DNA of 64,000 nt from Nonomuraea thailandensis (GTDB lineage: Bacteria > Actinomycetota > Actinomycetes > Streptosporangiales > Streptosporangiaceae), in contig NZ_JAMZEB010000002.1 of NCBI RefSeq assembly GCF_024172165.1, positions 11,115,001 to 11,179,000 on the forward strand, read 5' to 3'. The notes below the pieces were generated by a model. The model made no database searches and was not told the DNA's origin. It worked only from the letters and a program-made list of their open reading frames with translations. Positions 35,861 to 44,835 of the stretch are shown piece after piece. Both the position numbers and the translations under genes were made by a program. Numbering within the stretch: position 1 is the first letter of the stretch; each line of letters begins with the position of its first letter.

Positions 35861-36532
35861 TTATCCCGGCTGCTGCGTATCACGCATGATGGCAATCGCC
35901 TCGGCCACATCCGCCACCACATGGTCGGCTCGATGTTCGTGTCCTTGCCACGTCCCTTGATCGAGCCAGATTGCGCGCAGGCCCGCAGCCTGTCCGCCTG
36001 CGATGTCCGCGACGAGGTTGTCGCCCACCATCCAACCGCCCTCGGCGAGACTGGCTCCGCACCGCTGAGCGGCGATCTGAAAGAGACGAGCATCCGGCTT
36101 CCGGATGCCCTCAACCCCTGACACGGCATAACCGTCGACCACGTCAGCGAGGCCGGTTCGTTGGAGTTTGCCGAGTTGGTTGTCGGCCATGCCGTTGGTG
36201 ACTATCCCGACGCGCCACCCCGCGGCTCGTAGTTCAGCTAACCCCGCCAGAACGCCTGGGTAACACTGCACGAGGTGCGGCATTCGCTGGCGGTAGCCAG
36301 CCCATAGTTCTTCGACCGGTTCCGGCAGCGCGAAGTGCTTGCGCACCTTGTTGAAGAAGACGTCTCGGTGAGGGTGAACGCCTTGATCCAGGGAGATGAG
36401 CCAGGCAATGTCTCCAGACTTCAGGTGATGGTGCTCGGCGAACTCCTCGGCCCACCGGAGAAACGCAGCGTCAAGGTCGATGAGCGTTCTGTCAAGGTCG
36501 AAGAGGCCGAGGTGCTGTACGGTGTCGATCAT
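35861..36532 (-). CDS. HAD-family hydrolase
   Basis: 223 aa from the ATG at 36532. HAD motif I FDLDRTL (nucleophile Asp12, Asp14), motif II VGIVTNG, motif III KPDARLF and motif IV GDNLVADIAGG. A helical cap follows motif I. Such proteins are phosphatases acting on small phosphorylated metabolites. Monocistronic; substrate unknown. Confidence 0.85.
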   Translation of the reverse strand: MIDTVQHLGLFDLDRTLIDLDAAFLRWAEEFAEHHHLKSGDIAWLISLDQGVHPHRDVFFNKVRKHFALPEPVEELWAGYRQRMPHLVQCYPGVLAGLAELRAAGWRVGIVTNGMADNQLGKLQRTGLADVVDGYAVSGVEGIRKPDARLFQIAAQRCGASLAEGGWMVGDNLVADIAGGQAAGLRAIWLDQGTWQGHEHRADHVVADVAEAIAIMRDTQQPG

Positions 36533-36642
36533 AGATGTGAGGAGAGTTCGCGGAAGTCTAGCGCGTCTGGCCGAGGTACAGGCGGTACCCAAGATCCGAG
36601 TGTCAGAGTAAACCCACGTAACCCACGCCGCGTCACACCACT

Positions 36643-37158
36643 GTGGCGTTCACGTGGGACATGCTTATTGCTCCTGGTGCGGCCCTTGCTGGGGTGGGAT
36701 TGACCTTGTACGCAACGTCATTCCGAGAGAGAGTCCAGTTCGAGCGCCAGCGTGCGACAGCTCTGATCAATCGGCGACGAGATACCTACGCCGCCTTCCT
36801 CTCGGCCTCGGACGTCATGACCCAGCGTGTGAGTCGGGTACTGACGGACATGCGCCTGGGCGCCTGGGGCGAACGGGATCCAACTGAAGCAGAGACCGCA
36901 AGCTTTCAGCTGGCGGTTGACCAGGTCGCGGAACTAAGGCGTGCGAGATCCGTCCTCGAGTTGGATGGCGCTCATGAGGTGGTGCTGTCAGGTCTCGAAC
37001 TGTACGCCGCCCATGCTCGCGTCGATGCCATTCTCGAACCGGCGCTCAACCGGAAAGGCGATGTCGATCTTAAACAAGCAAGCGACGCCATGGCCAAGAT
37101 CGACGAAGCCCGAAGCGCCTTCGTCGCGTGCTGCCGAGAGCAGATAGATCGGTCATAG
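36643..37158 (+). CDS. Hypothetical single-pass membrane protein
   Basis: 171 aa. One N-terminal membrane segment (about 7-25, LIAPGAALAGVGLTLYA) is followed by a helical domain beginning RERVQFERQRATALINRR. The organisation is like the 168-aa protein at 3409-3915, without clear identity. GTG start at 36643; an ATG at 36661 is an alternative. Function unknown. Confidence 0.55.
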   Translation: MAFTWDMLIAPGAALAGVGLTLYATSFRERVQFERQRATALINRRRDTYAAFLSASDVMTQRVSRVLTDMRLGAWGERDPTEAETASFQLAVDQVAELRRARSVLELDGAHEVVLSGLELYAAHARVDAILEPALNRKGDVDLKQASDAMAKIDEARSAFVACCREQIDRS

Positions 37159-37190
37159 TGCGGGCGGTGATTGTACCGACTGTCGAGCAC

Positions 37191-37418
37191 CTACTGCGGC
37201 GCAACTATGGAACCTTTGCCTGGCTTGGTTGTGATTAGTCCCCGGCCCCTGAGCGCCTCCATCGCCTTCCGCACAGTGACGCGAGCGACATCGAACTCCT
37301 CCTGCAGCTTCACCTCGGAGATCAAGGCAAGCGGCGGGTAGGTGCCGTTGTCGATGCGCTCTGCGACGACATTAGCTATCTGCTCCCACTTGTAGAGCCT
37401 GGGGTCCCACTCGATCAC
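37191..37418 (-). CDS. Short GntR-family transcriptional regulator
   Basis: 75 aa, consisting only of the GntR winged helix: YKWEQIANVVAERI, then ISEVKLQEEFDVARVTVRKA and the wing LITTKPGKGSIV. There is no effector-binding domain, as in many small actinobacterial GntR proteins. It is divergent from the RiPP cluster and may regulate it through the shared intergenic region, which contains GACAGGATAGGACAGG at 37482-37497. Confidence 0.85.
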   Translation of the reverse strand: MIEWDPRLYKWEQIANVVAERIDNGTYPPLALISEVKLQEEFDVARVTVRKAMEALRGRGLITTKPGKGSIVAPQ

Positions 37419-37708
37419 AGGACGACCTTACGTATCCATGGACCTTTCGGCATAGAACAGGCATGGCTAAGAATTCTATAGACAGGATAGGACAGGTGAA
37501 GCTAGGTTTGTGGCATGGCGCTGGGGCGACGGTCCAGGACCTCTCCGGGTGAGGCCCTTACGGTGCGGTCCTGCCTGCCGCCCATAGGGCGCACAGAACG
37601 ACTGGAGCTGGCCCTTCGTCCCCAAGGCCTGTTCATTGATTGCGATCTCCGCGGGCACCATGTGGTGCGACGTCGGCGATTGCGCGCCATGAAGGATGGT
37701 GAGTCCCT

Positions 37709-37996
37709 GTGGTTGACGATGATGACTTCCACGGCACGCACCCCGCTTCGCCTCGTCCGGACGCGGTGCCGGTGCGGTGGACGCCGGTCCAACGTCGTCC
37801 GGATCGAGCCCGTGTCCGGGGATACACCTGCGAATGTCGGTCGCTGGTCTTCGAGGACTGCCGGGCCGGCGGACAGGGATTCATTCGACGGTACGACCGA
37901 TCCGTCGTCCCGTGGGTCGTCGCAGAGAGCCCACGGGTCAGAGTTGGCGAAGCCGAAACGCTGTGGCGAAAGCTCATCAATGGAGAAGTCAGATGA
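37709..37996 (+). CDS. Hypothetical 95-aa protein upstream of RiPP cluster
   Basis: 95 aa, GTG start at 37709 with AAGGATGGTGAG upstream. Hydrophilic, two Cys pairs (CECRS and EDCRAGG), C-terminal GEAETLWRKLING helix. It precedes the ATP-grasp RiPP genes and faces the same way, but 300 bp separate it from the precursor. No recognised family. Confidence 0.5.
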   Translation: MVDDDDFHGTHPASPRPDAVPVRWTPVQRRPDRARVRGYTCECRSLVFEDCRAGGQGFIRRYDRSVVPWVVAESPRVRVGEAETLWRKLINGEVR

Positions 37997-38296
37997 GGGT
38001 TCGCCGCTACTCCGAGAGGACCGAGGGAGGCTCCCTCCAGCCGACTATCGCCCTCCGATGCGGCCTGCTGTACTCCTGACGCTGCGCACTCTCGGCGCCA
38101 GGAGAGAACCACCATCCCGAACCCGCACGCGTGAATGCGCGCTACATGCCTGCCCCACAAGGTGGACAGGTAGAAAGAGGATCAATCAGATGCTTACGAG
38201 CACCAGGCAGAACGACCGGCCGACCCTTGACCTCATCACCCACTCCCCGGACGGGGAATCCCGGGGAACGCCGTTCCGGGCAGGCGACTTCTTCCC

Positions 38297-38485
38297 ATGT
38301 CGCCGACCAAGCACATCCTGTCGGCCACCGACACCCCGGCCGGGGAGGCGCGACCGTGGGGGTTGCGCCACCTTGTCGCGCCGACGCCCATCACTGCCGG
38401 GAACCACGGTGGCGGCGGCAGCAACGAGACCAGCGAGACCAGCAGCGATGGAAACGGCCCCAACGAGGAGAAGGTCAAGGACTGA
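38297..38485 (+). CDS. tgmA: ATP-grasp-modified RiPP precursor peptide
   Basis: 62 aa. The leader carries the PWGLR motif (EARPWGLRHLV, residues 18-28) that marks ATP-grasp target peptides. The C-terminal core region after GNHGGGG is rich in Ser, Thr, Glu and Asp (SNETSETSSDGNG) and contains a Asp-Gly pair. In related clusters the ATP-grasp enzyme makes Thr/Ser-to-Glu/Asp ester links and the methyltransferase turns Asp into aspartimide. There is no good ribosome binding site at 38297. An ATG at 38190 with AGAGGA is in another frame, so the true N-terminus may lie there across a frameshift. Confidence 0.75.
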   Translation: MSPTKHILSATDTPAGEARPWGLRHLVAPTPITAGNHGGGGSNETSETSSDGNGPNEEKVKD

Positions 38486-38489
38486 GCTC

Positions 38490-39478
38490 GTGACGCACAC
38501 AGTCCTGATCATCACGGACGACTCCGACACGGCAGCCGCGCGGGTCGCGGCTGAACTGGCCGGCCGCGGGGTCCCTGTCGCCACCCTGGACACCGCCGAC
38601 TTCCCGTCGCTGATCTCGATGGCGACCCGCATCGAGACCGGCAGTAACAGTTGGACCGGCATCGTCACCACCCAGCGCGGGGAGTTCGAGCTGGCCGAGG
38701 TGGGCGCGGTGTACAGCAGGCGGCCGACCCAGTTCCGGATGGACGAGCGGATGTCGTCCCCAGAACGGGCCTTCGCCTACGCGGAAGCACGCTACGGCTT
38801 CGGCGGCGTGCTGGCCGCACTCCGGCAGAGCGGCTGCTTGTGGGTCAACGACCCCATGGCCGCGGTGCGCGCCGAGTACAAGCCGATCCAGCTCGTCATG
38901 GCCGCTCGAGTCGGGCTGAGCGTACCCAAGACGATCACACCAATGATTTCCAGGAAGCGCACGCGTGGGCGAAGGAGCTCGGCAAGCCGTTCGTCTATAA
39001 AGCGGTCGGTGGCATCTGGCATGCCGACGAGGGTAAGGTGCGCGTCATCTACACCAAGCCCGTCGACGACCCGGACCAGCTGCTCGATCCGGCCCTGGCC
39101 CACACCTCGCAGCTGTTTCAGGAGTGGATCGACAAGGCATACGAGGTGCGGGCTCTCGTCGTCGGTAACGAGGTGCTTGCGGTCCGGATCGACAGCGACA
39201 GCGAGCAAGGCAGGATCGACTGGCGCAGCGACTACAACTCGCTCGCGTACGAGCGGGTCGATCTCCCCGTCGAGGTCGAGGAACGGCTGGTGGAGCTGCA
39301 CGATCGGCTGAATTTGGTCTTCGGCGCCGCAGATCTGATCTGCGACCCGCAGGGCCGTTACCACTTTCTGGAGACCAACCAGAGCGGAGAGTGGGGGTGG
39401 CTGGACAAGAAGGCGGGCCTGCCCGTACCGAGGGCTCTGGCCGACGTGCTGCAGAAGGGGCCGGCATGGGTACGCTGA
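38490..39478 (+). pseudogene. tgmB: ATP-grasp peptide maturase with apparent frameshift
   Basis: GTG at 38490, 5 nt after the precursor stop. The first ~150 codons (TVLIITDDSDTAAARVAAEL ... LSVPKT) and the remainder (NDFQEAHAWAKELGKPFVYK ... FLETNQSGEWGW to 39478) are in different frames; the switch falls near 38935-38948 and corresponds to one missing base. Joined, they give ~330 aa, the normal TgmB length, with ATP-grasp lysine (FVYKAVGG) and metal-binding ETNQSGE intact. Either a recent mutation, a sequencing error or, less likely, programmed frameshifting. Catalyses ATP-dependent ester or amide macrocyclisation in the family. Confidence 0.8.
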
Positions 39479-40659
39479 CGCCGCCGAACGGCCTCACGGT
39501 CCACGAACTGGCAGCAAGTCTGGCCGGCCACCTGCGGGCACGAGGATCGCTCACGGAGCCGCGATGGGAGAGGGCGCTGCGGGACGTGCCCCGGCACTTG
39601 TTCGCTCCTGCCGCGGCCTGGTGCACCTCGAACCACGCCAGCGCGCCGAGAGGAAGGTTCGCCCTCGACTATGATCCGGCGGCCTGGTGGGCGGCCGTGT
39701 ACTCGGACACCTCGATCGTCCTGCAGGCCGACGATGGAGCCGGTGATCCGCTCAGTGGGAAGGGCTTCTTCTCGTCGTCGGTGTCGGCCCCCGGCATCGT
39801 GTTCCCCTTCCTGGAGCTGTTGGATCCGCAGGAAGGCGATCGCATCCTGGAGATCGGGACCGGCTCCGGGTGGACGGCGGGCTTGTTGTCGTGGGCTACC
39901 GGACCGAACAGCGTTACTTCCATCGAAGTGGATCCGAAGATGGCTGCTCGCGCGGCAGTCAACCTCCGCAAGGCGGGATACACCCCTCATCTGGTGGTCG
40001 GTGATGGGATCAAGGGCTGGTCGGAGCAGGCGCCGTTCGATCGCGTGCACGTCACGGTGGGCGTGTCCGACATCCCGATGGCCTGGATCGAGCAGACCCG
40101 GCCAGGGGGCGTCATCGTCCTGCCCTGGCACGCCGGCGGGCTCGTCGGTCACCAGCTGCGCCTGACGGTGGTGGACGAGGCCACCGCGGTCGGCCGCTTC
40201 CACGGGGCGGCCAGTTACATGATGCTGCGCGAGCAGCGCTACAACTCCAGATGGAGCGGCCATCACCATGAGGCAGCGCACCGTTCCACGACCAGGATCA
40301 ACCCTCGCACCTTCTGGAACTTGGATCTGGGTGCGCAACTGCTGTGCATCGCCCTGGCTCCCCGAGTCGGCTGGTACGACGTCAGCGAGGACGGCGAGAA
40401 CTCGCTGCTGCTGTACGAGCTGGACGACCATACCGCCGAAGGCTCCTGGGCGGCTTGCGACCACAAGCCCGGAGCGGCCGAGGCTGAGGTGACGCAGTAC
40501 GGCGATCGGCGGCTTTGGGACGAACTGTTGTCCGCCTACCGGCAATGGATCTCACTCGGCAGCCCCGGCTATGACCGGTTCGGGCTGACGGTCGATTCGG
40601 CCGGCACCCATCTGTGGCTCGATCATCCCAGCGCTCGGATCTGGAAGCTGCAGATCTGA
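39466..40659 (+). CDS. tgmC: ATP-grasp RiPP system methyltransferase (isoaspartyl O-methyltransferase-like)
   Basis: 397 aa from the ATG at 39466, overlapping tgmB by 13 nt. The N-terminal VYSDTSIVLQ and the SAM motif RILEIGTGSGW (127-137) match the methyltransferases of ATP-grasp peptide maturase systems. In fuscimiditide-type clusters the homologue methylates an Asp of the modified peptide, and the ester collapses to an aspartimide. The C-terminal ~170 residues are the family's extra domain. A strong terminator 65 bp downstream closes the unit. Confidence 0.88.
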   Translation: MGTLTPPNGLTVHELAASLAGHLRARGSLTEPRWERALRDVPRHLFAPAAAWCTSNHASAPRGRFALDYDPAAWWAAVYSDTSIVLQADDGAGDPLSGKGFFSSSVSAPGIVFPFLELLDPQEGDRILEIGTGSGWTAGLLSWATGPNSVTSIEVDPKMAARAAVNLRKAGYTPHLVVGDGIKGWSEQAPFDRVHVTVGVSDIPMAWIEQTRPGGVIVLPWHAGGLVGHQLRLTVVDEATAVGRFHGAASYMMLREQRYNSRWSGHHHEAAHRSTTRINPRTFWNLDLGAQLLCIALAPRVGWYDVSEDGENSLLLYELDDHTAEGSWAACDHKPGAAEAEVTQYGDRRLWDELLSAYRQWISLGSPGYDRFGLTVDSAGTHLWLDHPSARIWKLQI

Positions 40660-40724
40660 CGGCTCAGGCCATCGGATCCGCACCGTCTGGCCGCCATCGG
40701 TCGACAGTAGCTTCTGCTGCAGGA

Positions 40725-40757
40725 GGAGGGGGACGGCGACAGCAGCCGTCCCCCTCC
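40725..40757. terminator. Terminator of the RiPP operon
   Basis: A perfect 13-bp stem, GGAGGGGGACGGC (40725-40737) with GCCGTCCCCCTCC (40745-40757), 7-nt loop. No T-tract follows, which is common in high-GC actinomycetes. It sits 65 bp after the methyltransferase stop. Confidence 0.7.
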
Positions 40758-40977
40758 GTGCCCTTCCTTCGAGCCCCGATCCAGATTCTGCTGAACCACC
40801 ATGTGGGACTGGTTGTGGACGACCGCGAAGCACGTTGCATCGACCATGGCAACGGCATAGGCACCGTGAGCAGGAAGTCTCTACTTATACCCGTCGGGGT
40901 CGTCGATCGAGGCGTAGCGTGCCCGGACCGGTGAGGTGATCCGAAGTGCTGCTGGGCCGAGATGGGTTGAGCGCGCT
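40758..40977. other. Intergenic, no gene seen
   Basis: Convergent region between the RiPP operon terminator and the leftward CDELFP-motif gene. No supported coding sequence. Confidence 0.5.
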
Positions 40978-41565
40978 TCAGTAGCCCAGGAGATGGTGGC
41001 AGGCGATATTGCGAAGTCGAAACTCCCGCTTGTGAGCGGGGAACAGCTCGTCGCACCGCATCGCGAACAGCGATGGGGTTCCACCGCGCTCGGATGGTGT
41101 CAGCGAATCCGGGCGTGGGCCGCTCGGCCCGCGCTTCGATCGAGGACCCGGCCGGGAAGGGCGGCGGTCAGTTGCTGTATTGGCCAGCCGGCGTGGCTGC
41201 GAGGGTCTGCGGCGAGCGTGCGGTTCATCAACCTCTTCGCGCTTGTTCGCTACACCCACCTGCTCGATGCCATCGCCTTCGCCTCGTGCTGTGGTCCTAC
41301 CGTGGGGGAGGGCCAAGGAGACCGGGACAGGGGAAGTGGATTCCGCGCTGGACGGACGCGACGGCAGGGACGCTGCGGGCGCAGCATCACGAGTGAGGTC
41401 TGGCAGGGTACTCATGGCACGCGGCGAGGAGTTCTGCCCGTCGGCGGGTGGGACCGGGCCGAGTCCGCCCAGAGCTACCGCACCGGCCATGGCGGCAGCG
41501 CCGCCCACCAACAGGAGAATCTTGGCGCCCACTCGTCCTTGCGGCCGCTCAACCTTCTTGCGCAT
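40978..41565 (-). CDS. Membrane-anchored protein with C-terminal CDELFP motif
   Basis: 195 aa from the ATG at 41565 (GGGGCGAGGA just upstream). Basic N-terminus, one membrane segment (KILLLVGGAAAMAGAVAL, about 14-31), a long Ser/Pro/Arg-rich low-complexity linker, then a conserved C-terminus: MRCDELFP, REFRLRN, ACHHLL. The same ending occurs in the protein at 32344-32868, so this is a family with a membrane anchor, a flexible stalk and a ~25-residue two-Cys head outside the cell. Function unknown. Confidence 0.6.
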   Translation of the reverse strand: MRKKVERPQGRVGAKILLLVGGAAAMAGAVALGGLGPVPPADGQNSSPRAMSTLPDLTRDAAPAASLPSRPSSAESTSPVPVSLALPHGRTTARGEGDGIEQVGVANKREEVDEPHARRRPSQPRRLANTATDRRPSRPGPRSKRGPSGPRPDSLTPSERGGTPSLFAMRCDELFPAHKREFRLRNIACHHLLGY

Positions 41566-41897
41566 TCCTCGCCCCCATGCACGTGATCCTTTGCGTGCGC
41601 AGCGTACGTGCGGCTCCTCGTGCGTCACTGCGGGCTTGGATCTTCCGTAGGGCGGCCCATGACGAACCTTGTTCATGGTGGCGTCGGTGTGCGAAGCCTT
41701 GGCCGGATGTCGCGGTGCCGGCCGAGCGTGGAGCGCTTGGCGATTCCGGCTCTACCGGGTTGGCGGTCTGTCAGCAGTCGAGGCGGGATCATGATCCCAA
41801 GGAGGCGATAAGCCTCACCCCTATACCTCTTCGTGTTCAGTGTATTACTCTCTGTTGAGAGTGCGGGTGTCGCCATCGAGATCGCGCGGAGGCTGCG
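41566..41897. other. Divergent intergenic region
   Basis: Separates the leftward CDELFP-motif gene from the rightward secreted 96-aa protein. It contains a 6-bp hairpin ACTCTC-tgtt-GAGAGT at 41845-41860 close to a TATTAC box, probably part of the promoter for the gene at 41898. No gene seen. Confidence 0.4.
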
Positions 41898-42188
41898 ATG
41901 AGACGTGTTGCCGCAAGAGGTGGTGCTATTGCCATGGTCGGGATGCTGGTGATGGGAGTCCCCGCGACGGCCGAAGCCGCAAGAGGGGTCCTGATCGTCA
42001 ATGACAGGATCTACTACAACCCGAGCGGCTGCTTCGCGATTGACGATTTGCCAGCGTATGTCTTCAATGACACCAGTCACGTCGCGTTCATCCATGAGGG
42101 GTCGAAATGCGACGTAGACATCAATGCGGTGCTCCTTCTAGGTCAGATGGAGATCGCCAAGTCGGGTAAGAGTGTTTTTGTCGGATAG
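41898..42188 (+). CDS. Small secreted protein
   Basis: 96 aa, GGAGG 5 nt before the ATG. Signal peptide (GGAIAMVGMLVMGVPATAEA, cleavage near residue 27) and a ~69-residue mature part with two Cys (SGCFAI and SKCDVD) that could form a disulfide. It precedes the membrane BTAD gene by 216 bp on the same strand. No known family. Confidence 0.65.
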   Translation: MRRVAARGGAIAMVGMLVMGVPATAEAARGVLIVNDRIYYNPSGCFAIDDLPAYVFNDTSHVAFIHEGSKCDVDINAVLLLGQMEIAKSGKSVFVG

Positions 42189-42404
42189 TCCACTTCTGTG
42201 GTGCCCGGCGTCCCGGTGTGGACCCGATGCAACCGATGATGCCTTCCATGTGGTGAATATTCGGCGTCTGTCCGGCCGTCTGGCTGCATAAAAATTATCG
42301 ACCGAGACTGATTATTGGTGATTTGCATCGCGTTTCTCTGATCATCTTGCGTGGAGGAGTTGATATACCGGAACTGACATGACCGGCTCCGCGGGAGGTG
42401 CCTG

Positions 42405-44129
42405 ATGATTCGGGAAAACCTTCTCGTAAGGGGCAATAGGGTAGGGCGTTCGAGTTCCATTCGGTACCCTGCCCTGATCGCTGTCACGCTCGGCGTGAGC
42501 CTCGGGGCACCGCTTGCAGCGCAAGCAGTTGCCGCTGACTATTGCCCGCCAGTCTCCGAGCAGGCGTATCAGATGTTCGACATCAAGAGTTGGTGCGCCG
42601 CTGTCAACGATGACTTCAGGAACGGGCGGCCCGTAGACCTCATCGGGAGCCTAAAGGAACACCGGAAGCGCCCTGCTCCTTCCGCACCTCCGCAGAGCCG
42701 ATCGGACCAGCCAAGAGTGAGGACCACTCCTTCTCGTCCCTCCGGCGATGAGCGGCTGGATCGAGATCCAGCTCCAGTGAAAACACGTAGGGCTCCGGCG
42801 GTTGAGCGAAGGCCAGGTACTGATAACCGGAACAGGACCGAGTTGAGGCGCCAGCATGGGGACCAGATCGAGCGGCCACGGCCAGTCAACCCCGAAGAGA
42901 AGCGCGATAGCTCACGCAAGCGGAAGAAGAAGGGTTCTCGGTATCAGGAACGGTCTACTGCGGCGCCACCTCCGGTTTCAAGCATCCCTGCGCCGTCGCC
43001 CGTCAGGTCCCGCACGGAACCAGCACCCGGCATGGGTTCTCCTGCGAATCTTCCGGACAAGCACGTCTCCGGTGACACCTGGCCTGTTCCGGTAGGCGGT
43101 GCCGTTTTTGCCTTGGTCGTGATGCTGGTCAGCGGTTTGCTGATGCGCTGGGCCCGCGTACGGACCGTACCGAGTCTTACGATGACGACGCTCCCGGCAG
43201 GAACTCGCCCGCGTCAGCAGCCGTCTGCTCCTCCACAAGTGCAGCACAACCATGCGTTGGCACCTACAGCGTGTGCGACCAAGGCGATGACCGCGGCGGA
43301 ACCTTCTGCTGAGGTCGAGGAGCGGAATTGGAGCCAGCAAGAAGCGGAGGTCACACCGAGCGAGCCTCCAACAGCGTCGCCGGTCGCGTGCAAGCCGGCT
43401 ATTGCGCAGGTGGAGGTGTTCGGCCCCTTGCGGGTGCGAGTAGCGGAGCAGGAAGTTTCCTTCGGCAGGGCCGATGGCCGGGCGCTGCTCGCTCTGCTCG
43501 CCACGTCCAAGGACGGCGAATCGTCGGAGTCGTTGATCGCGCGCTTGTGGCCCAGGGACGGGGAGCGGGGCGTGCGCCGGCTGGAGACCGCCATCCGTGA
43601 CATCAACGGTGCGATGCGCCGGGCGACGGGACTCGGTGCCGAGGTGAAGTTCGTCGTCAAGGCGGAACAACGGCGCAGCTTGCCGCCGACGCACTTCGAC
43701 GTCGACTGGTGGCGGTTCGAGCAGGCGTATGTGAAGGCCAACACCGCCGATTGCGACTCCGGTCGGCGGGAAGCGCTGCGGCAGATGCTGGACCTGTATC
43801 AAGGTCCGTTCCTGGCCGGTCGGGATGACCTGTGGTGCCTTCCCCTCCGTCAGGCCGCACTGAACCAAGCCATGACGGCGGTGACGCAGCTGGCCGAGTT
43901 GGAGCGCAAACAGGACCCGGATGGCGCCTTGGGCACCCTGACGTTGGCGGTCAATCGGATCGATCCCCACAGCGAGGTGCTGTGGTGCCAGATCATGACG
44001 ATCCAGGGCGAGCTGGGACGGTTGCCGGCAGTGGAGCTGACCTTCCGGCAGCTCACCGAGCGGCTGGCCGAGATCGACGCCAAGCCTGGACCCCAGGCCC
44101 GGCGCACCTACGAGCGCTTCATCAAGTAG
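42405..44129 (+). CDS. Membrane-anchored BTAD-domain regulator
   Basis: 574 aa, GGGAGGTG before the ATG. An N-terminal signal-like segment (about 22-45) leads to a Pro/Arg/Ser-rich stretch (~70-220), a membrane segment (GGAVFALVVMLVSGLLMRW, about 228-246) and a cytoplasmic part. The latter has an OmpR-like winged helix start (AQVEVFGPLRVRV, about 337-349) and a bacterial transcriptional activator domain with TPR-like helices to the end. SARP relatives combine the same DNA-binding and BTAD domains but are soluble, so this one is likely a signal-responsive membrane regulator. Confidence 0.75.
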   Translation: MIRENLLVRGNRVGRSSSIRYPALIAVTLGVSLGAPLAAQAVAADYCPPVSEQAYQMFDIKSWCAAVNDDFRNGRPVDLIGSLKEHRKRPAPSAPPQSRSDQPRVRTTPSRPSGDERLDRDPAPVKTRRAPAVERRPGTDNRNRTELRRQHGDQIERPRPVNPEEKRDSSRKRKKKGSRYQERSTAAPPPVSSIPAPSPVRSRTEPAPGMGSPANLPDKHVSGDTWPVPVGGAVFALVVMLVSGLLMRWARVRTVPSLTMTTLPAGTRPRQQPSAPPQVQHNHALAPTACATKAMTAAEPSAEVEERNWSQQEAEVTPSEPPTASPVACKPAIAQVEVFGPLRVRVAEQEVSFGRADGRALLALLATSKDGESSESLIARLWPRDGERGVRRLETAIRDINGAMRRATGLGAEVKFVVKAEQRRSLPPTHFDVDWWRFEQAYVKANTADCDSGRREALRQMLDLYQGPFLAGRDDLWCLPLRQAALNQAMTAVTQLAELERKQDPDGALGTLTLAVNRIDPHSEVLWCQIMTIQGELGRLPAVELTFRQLTERLAEIDAKPGPQARRTYERFIK

Positions 44130-44166
44130 TTGACAGCTTGTCTGGCAACGCGCACCTCTGCGTGGA

Positions 44167-44553
44167 TCACTCCGTCTGGGTGAGTGCCTTCTGGTCGCGA
44201 GCCAGGTACGTGGTCAGGACCTCGGCCGGTACGAGGCGAGCAGGCGTGGTGTCGTAGATGCGGGCGAGGAGGCGGAGCGTGTGTGCTGGTGGACGGCGGC
44301 CAGAATGGGGCCAGCGCTCGTAGTCGTACAAACGATCTTCGCGCAAAGTTGCTCTGGCGAGGTCGAGGCGGGCGTGGGCGGTGACGACCTGCCTCGCGGT
44401 GAGTCCGGCGGCGTAGCGGTAGAGCCGTAGCGGGTTTACCTGGTGGTCGAGGCTGAGGACGATGGCGATCTGATCGATGGTGAAGCCACGCTCGCGGAGC
44501 AGGCGGCTCCGGCGTCGGCAGTCGAGAAGCGTCTGATAGCCCTGGCCGGACAT
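44167..44553 (-). CDS. HTH-domain regulator (truncated XRE-like)
   Basis: 128 aa from the ATG at 44553 with GGAAGGAA upstream. Two HTH-like segments: LLRERGFTIDQIAIVLSL and a later TLRLLARIYDTTPARLV, the usual end of actinobacterial XRE-type proteins. A middle segment (AAGLTARQVVTAHARLDLAR) resembles the first helices of an XRE domain. It converges with the BTAD gene. Targets unknown. Confidence 0.65.
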   Translation of the reverse strand: MSGQGYQTLLDCRRRSRLLRERGFTIDQIAIVLSLDHQVNPLRLYRYAAGLTARQVVTAHARLDLARATLREDRLYDYERWPHSGRRPPAHTLRLLARIYDTTPARLVPAEVLTTYLARDQKALTQTE

Positions 44554-44835
44554 GCGGTGTGTTCCTTCCGGTGATGGCGTTGACAAGTGCACCCAGGATG
44601 GGGTTGGTGGAGGGTAGGGCGGCTGGGGTGAGCGGCTCAAGTTGCTGTTTGGGGTGGTCGATTCGTCCGGCCTGGCGTGGCCGGGGCTGACGGCGCTGTC
44701 GTTGTCGCAGGTCGTTGTTGCTGGAGGCCGGGTGGTTCTGGGCCGCGGGATTGGGGGTGTGAATCGGGCGCGAAGGTGGTTGATGGTGCTGGCCGCTCCC
44801 CGGATCGACCGGGGTGTCATCGGAGGGGATCAGCG
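44554..44835. other. Divergent intergenic region, no gene seen
   Basis: About 280 bp between the leftward HTH gene and the rightward ATPase gene. It should hold both promoters. No conserved element was recognised. Confidence 0.4.

Noticed and set aside
37515..39311. Very long open frame through the RiPP region
   Set aside because: Only the part from 38490 matches a protein family (the maturase N-terminus); the upstream part overlaps better-supported small genes in other frames and reflects high GC.
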